A DNA stretch of 64,000 bases from Arthrobacter sp. SLBN-122 (GTDB lineage Bacteria; Actinomycetota; Actinomycetes; Actinomycetales; Micrococcaceae). Below are positions 61,798-64,000 of the stretch, piece after piece; the first letter of the stretch is position 1; the number at the start of each line of letters is the position of its first letter. The notes beneath the pieces were generated by a model. It was given only the letters and a program-made list of their open reading frames with translations. It was not told where the DNA came from and ran no database searches. Where the stretch lies: positions 3,782,001 through 3,846,000 of the forward strand of contig NZ_VFMS01000001.1 of NCBI RefSeq assembly GCF_006715165.1. Reading direction: 5' to 3'. The position numbers were made by a program, and so were the translations under genes.

Positions 61798-61853
61798 AGG
61801 GGTTTCGAGACACCAATCGGATGAAGGTGGGTTCTCCTTTGTATGTCTTAGTT

Positions 61854-62003
61854 TCAGGAGCTGCTTTTGATGAGTTTCATGGTGGTGTGGGAGACGACGC
61901 GGTGGACGTCGGGTAGGGGGTACATCTTGTCGGCTTGGAAGCGTTCGTAAGCGTTGCTGTCTTCGACCTCGACGCGGATGAGGTAGTCGATGGCGCCGTA
62001 GAC
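61854..62003 (-). pseudogene. 3' fragment of an Lrp/AsnC-type regulator
   Basis: The minus strand encodes about 50 codons ending at a TGA (61856-61854): AIDYLIRVEVEDSNAYERF, then KMYPLPDVHRVVSHTTMKLI. This is the C-terminal ligand-binding (RAM) domain end of Lrp/AsnC regulators. Similarity stops at 62003, where a stop codon and unrelated sequence begin, so the DNA-binding half is missing. Confidence 0.75.
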
Positions 62004-62333
62004 TCAGGCCAAGGAACGACAGGCCGCCGTCGACCTCCTTGCCATCACAGATGATGCCCAGCCTCTGCTGGTCTTGGGCACCGGCTCCTACATTGGAGAA
62101 GGCTTTGACTGCCCCAAACTAGATACCCTGTTCCTCGCGGCGCCTGTGTCGTTCAAGGGCAGATTGGTACAGTACGTCGGCCGGGTAATCCGGCCGTACC
62201 CAGGGAAAACTGTGTCGACCGTTCACGACTACTACGACGAATCAAGACCCGTACTCGCCGCGTCCCTGAATAAGCGGGCCTGGGTTATGTCTCGCTCGGG
62301 TTCCCTGATCCGCGCAAGCCCATAAGCAGATGA
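62002..62333 (+). pseudogene. 3' fragment of an SF2 helicase, frameshifted
   Basis: From 62005 the plus strand encodes LLVLGTGSYIGEGFDCPKLD, then APVSFKGRLVQYVGRVIRP and PGKTVSTVHDYYDE, the last part of a superfamily 2 helicase C-terminal domain with motif VI (QYVGRVIRP). After KRA (62278) the frame shifts; the adjacent frame restores YVSLGFPDPRKP up to a stop at 62333. The N-terminal domains are missing. The sequence resembles helicases of TOTE-type conflict loci, by recall. It abuts the Lrp fragment. Confidence 0.72.
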
Positions 62334-62703
62334 CATCGTCCCTAAAACCTTACGGTGTAGTGTCTGCGTTGCCGCTGCCGCTCGGAAGGTTTCGCCGGGA
62401 GGACACCTCCGGGCAGGCGAATCGGCCAACGCCAATGAGTCACCTGATCCCGCTTAGTATCATCGAACTATGGACATGCACCCCCAGGTCTCGGAAGATG
62501 GCGGACGACGTCCGGGTGCGCCTGCCCCCAAGACGCGCACCACCGAGTCGGCGCAATGTGGCCAACCTGCCCCTTCGCACGTCCAAGGTCATCGGCACAG
62601 GCAAGAGATCAGCGCGGGCTTGGACTTCGTGATGAGCCATGACGCCAATCTGCTCAAGCGCCTTGAGGATGTCTGAGGTCCCGACCTACGTGCATCGCCA
62701 TGG
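62334..62703. other. 370-bp stretch between the helicase fragment and the zinc-finger gene
   Basis: It contains only the weak small ORF at 62470. No repeat or RNA gene was found. Confidence 0.4.
62470..62676 (+). CDS. Possible small hypothetical protein
   Basis: 68-codon ORF ending LDFVMSHDANLLKRLEDV. TAGTAT sits about 10 bases before the ATG, so leaderless translation is conceivable; there is no ribosome-binding site. Third-position GC is moderate. It may be a chance ORF. Confidence 0.25.
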   Translation: MDMHPQVSEDGGRRPGAPAPKTRTTESAQCGQPAPSHVQGHRHRQEISAGLDFVMSHDANLLKRLEDV

Positions 62704-63288
62704 ATGGCAGCTCCCGCTAGCCGACCCAGTAGGTTTAACGACGTGACCGCCTTTGATCCCTTGACGAATTCCCAACCCCAGCCTGGTAGGAATCAGCCGC
62801 GAGGAAACTATGGGGAGCGATTTGGCATCCTTGCCAGGTACTCCGGTGTCTGCGGTGTCTGCGGCGCTTCTTGGAGCCCCGGGGACAGGATCTTCAAGTT
62901 ACCAAAGTCCCGCCGTTCTACTCAAAACCCGTGGGTCTGCCGAAGCTGTCGCTACCCAGAGAACCGTTCCGAGCCAACACTTGAGGATGTATTCGTTAAA
63001 CTGAACCACCGCAACCACACCGGCCGTACACCGGGGCTCAACCGGCACGACGTCCAACACTTGCTCGCTCTGCACAGATCTCCAGACGGAGAAGCCGCCC
63101 TTACCTTGGATGATCTGCCAGCGATGCACAAGCTCCGGAGAGCGCACGACGAACGAGTTTCGGCAAACCTCAATCGCGCTGAACTCATGGATCTCCTGGA
63201 AGGCTTTGTCCGGAACGGCCTGATTATGCGTGTCGGGCGGAGTTGCTACTACTGCATCCCGTCGAAACGCAGGGTGGCGGACTCCTAG
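62704..63288 (+). CDS. Hypothetical protein with a four-Cys zinc-ribbon motif
   Basis: 194-aa protein. CGVCGASW and CRSCRYP, 23 residues apart, form a probable zinc ribbon near residues 49-80. The C-terminal part, LNRAELMDLLEGFVRNGLIMRVGR split at the turn, resembles a small helical or winged domain. The middle is rich in His and Arg. Start could be ATG 62704 or GTG 62743; neither has a clear ribosome-binding site. Codon use is less GC-biased than in the core genes. Family not recognised. Confidence 0.5.
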   Translation: MAAPASRPSRFNDVTAFDPLTNSQPQPGRNQPRGNYGERFGILARYSGVCGVCGASWSPGDRIFKLPKSRRSTQNPWVCRSCRYPENRSEPTLEDVFVKLNHRNHTGRTPGLNRHDVQHLLALHRSPDGEAALTLDDLPAMHKLRRAHDERVSANLNRAELMDLLEGFVRNGLIMRVGRSCYYCIPSKRRVADS

Positions 63289-63479
63289 GCCGTCGCAGTC
63301 GTTTTCGCTCCCCACGATCATGAATCATCCGCCAGCGCTTTCGCGGGTCGGTCCTGCGCTGTATGAGCGTGTGGACAATGTCAACAGCTTCTGTCTCGGA
63401 CTGCGTCATACAAACCCCGGAATCCTTCGGATTCCGCATGTTCTCACCGGTTCCCAGTGTTCACAAGGGCTGGAATGCA

Positions 63480-63502
63480 GTTCGAGTCCCACCTCGGGCA
63501 CA
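63480..63502 (+). repeat. Right attachment-site repeat
   Basis: Identical 23 bp to 52532-52554, without the rest of the tRNA. It marks the right end of the island. Confidence 0.85.
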
Positions 63503-63865
63503 AGGCTTTCCCTCGTCAGAGGCGATTTTGCTTTGACGTGCTGACCAAGCCAGTGGTGGCGTCTCTCTGGCGGGTTGGTTCGCGGGTTGTGGTCTGGCTG
63601 CCGCGGAGGCCTGTTCAGGTGTGTGGGGTGGCGGGTTCAGGACCCTGGCTGGTGGGCCTTCCGCTTCCTGTTTACTGGGTTCTTGCGTTTCCTCGTTTCG
63701 GTTCTGTCGGGTGGGCCGGTATTGGCCTACACCTATTCATGTGCCGGGGGAGCCCGGGACAACATGACTGTTCCGGACCTGCTCTAGGCGCCGCCGCATG
63801 CCGCCCTGGAGGACCGCTGGAAAGGATGGCCTGCGTCTTTTGTCCTATCAAAGAGGGTGTGTACA
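63503..63865. other. Non-coding stretch right of the island
   Basis: GT-rich sequence without a supported ORF. A short inverted repeat, GGTGTG-N9-CACACC, spans 63855-63875 just ahead of and into the next small ORF. Confidence 0.4.
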
Positions 63866-63964
63866 GTGTCCACACCTATACAGACCGGGCTGGATTTTTT
63901 TGGAGCGGTGCCGACGTCGGACGTGGCGCCCGAAGTCCTTGCCGACGTCGAGAAGCGCCCTTAG
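63866..63964 (+). CDS. Possible 32-aa ORF
   Basis: GTG-initiated ORF (begins MSTPIQTGLDFFGAV) with AGAGGGT about 8 bases upstream, ending at TAG. It looks like the start of a longer gene cut by a stop, but I do not recognise it. Confidence 0.3.
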   Translation: MSTPIQTGLDFFGAVPTSDVAPEVLADVEKRP

Positions 63965-64000
63965 ATGCTTGCCGCCTGACGGTCTACGGAGACCCTCGTG

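Larger units (their letters stand above)
52555..63502. mobile_element. Genomic island at tRNA-Leu
   Basis: About 10.9 kb between two 23-bp copies of the tRNA-Leu 3' end. It carries a sugar-acid operon with its regulator, hypothetical genes, an APH-like kinase, gene remnants and long non-coding stretches, unlike the dense core genes to its left. No integrase, excisionase or replication gene is present, so it is probably a decayed or non-autonomous element. Confidence 0.75.

Noticed and set aside
52555..63502. Complete prophage or ICE
   Set aside because: No integrase, structural, relaxase or replication genes are present between the repeats.

Overview
The window is high-GC actinobacterial DNA, most like the Arthrobacter/Pseudarthrobacter group (Micrococcaceae). 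The evidence is the gene order fmt-rsmB-rpe-rib-his-trp-lgt-gltBD-pyk-pdtaR, GTG/TTG starts, DUF3000 beside an RNase D-like gene, the HGxxPAAW and Trp-associated membrane proteins inside the trp cluster, and many genes with a -10-like TAnnnT placed 6-9 nt before the start codon. The genus is inferred from gene content only.

Bases 1-21600 hold the 3' part of an ABC ATPase gene, a translationally coupled fadA-fadB pair behind a 16-bp palindrome, an RNase D-like exonuclease with a DUF3000 protein, a minus-strand run (hypothetical protein, MsrB, DUF6421, SDR, threonine aldolase), a plus-strand run (alpha/beta hydrolase, semialdehyde dehydrogenase, SDR, Tat-exported multicopper oxidase), YbaK, SufE, a rhodanese, ZapE, a BenE-type transporter and an MT0933-like protein. 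Bases 21600-22700 carry six tRNA genes: Val(GAC), Gly(GCC), Val(GAC), Cys(GCA), Gly(GCC) on minus and Val(CAC) on plus.

Bases 22745-52552 are core metabolism on the plus strand: a PD-(D/E)XK nuclease, def-fmt-rsmB, rpe, an FMN riboswitch controlling ribD-ribE-ribB-ribA-ribH (with a 27-codon coupled leader ORF), hisE-hisG-hisF, an IS110-family element, a TIGR03085 protein, hisI-trpE-two small membrane proteins-trpC-trpB-trpA-lgt, gltB-gltD, pyk, the ANTAR response regulator PdtaR (minus) and tRNA-Leu(CAA).

The 3' end of tRNA-Leu is repeated (23 bp identical) at 63480-63502. The 10.9 kb between the copies reads as a genomic island. It carries a GntR/HutC regulator facing an operon for a RuBisCO-like protein, a DUF1537 acid-sugar kinase, a zinc dehydrogenase and a KdgT-type permease, together a plausible sugar-acid catabolic route (import, oxidation, phosphorylation, RuBisCO-like decarboxylation or cleavage). 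Downstream are hypothetical genes, an APH-like phosphotransferase between two copies of a 30-bp palindrome, an Lrp fragment abutting a helicase fragment, and a zinc-finger protein. No integrase was found. The RuBisCO-like operon is the most interesting unit in the window.
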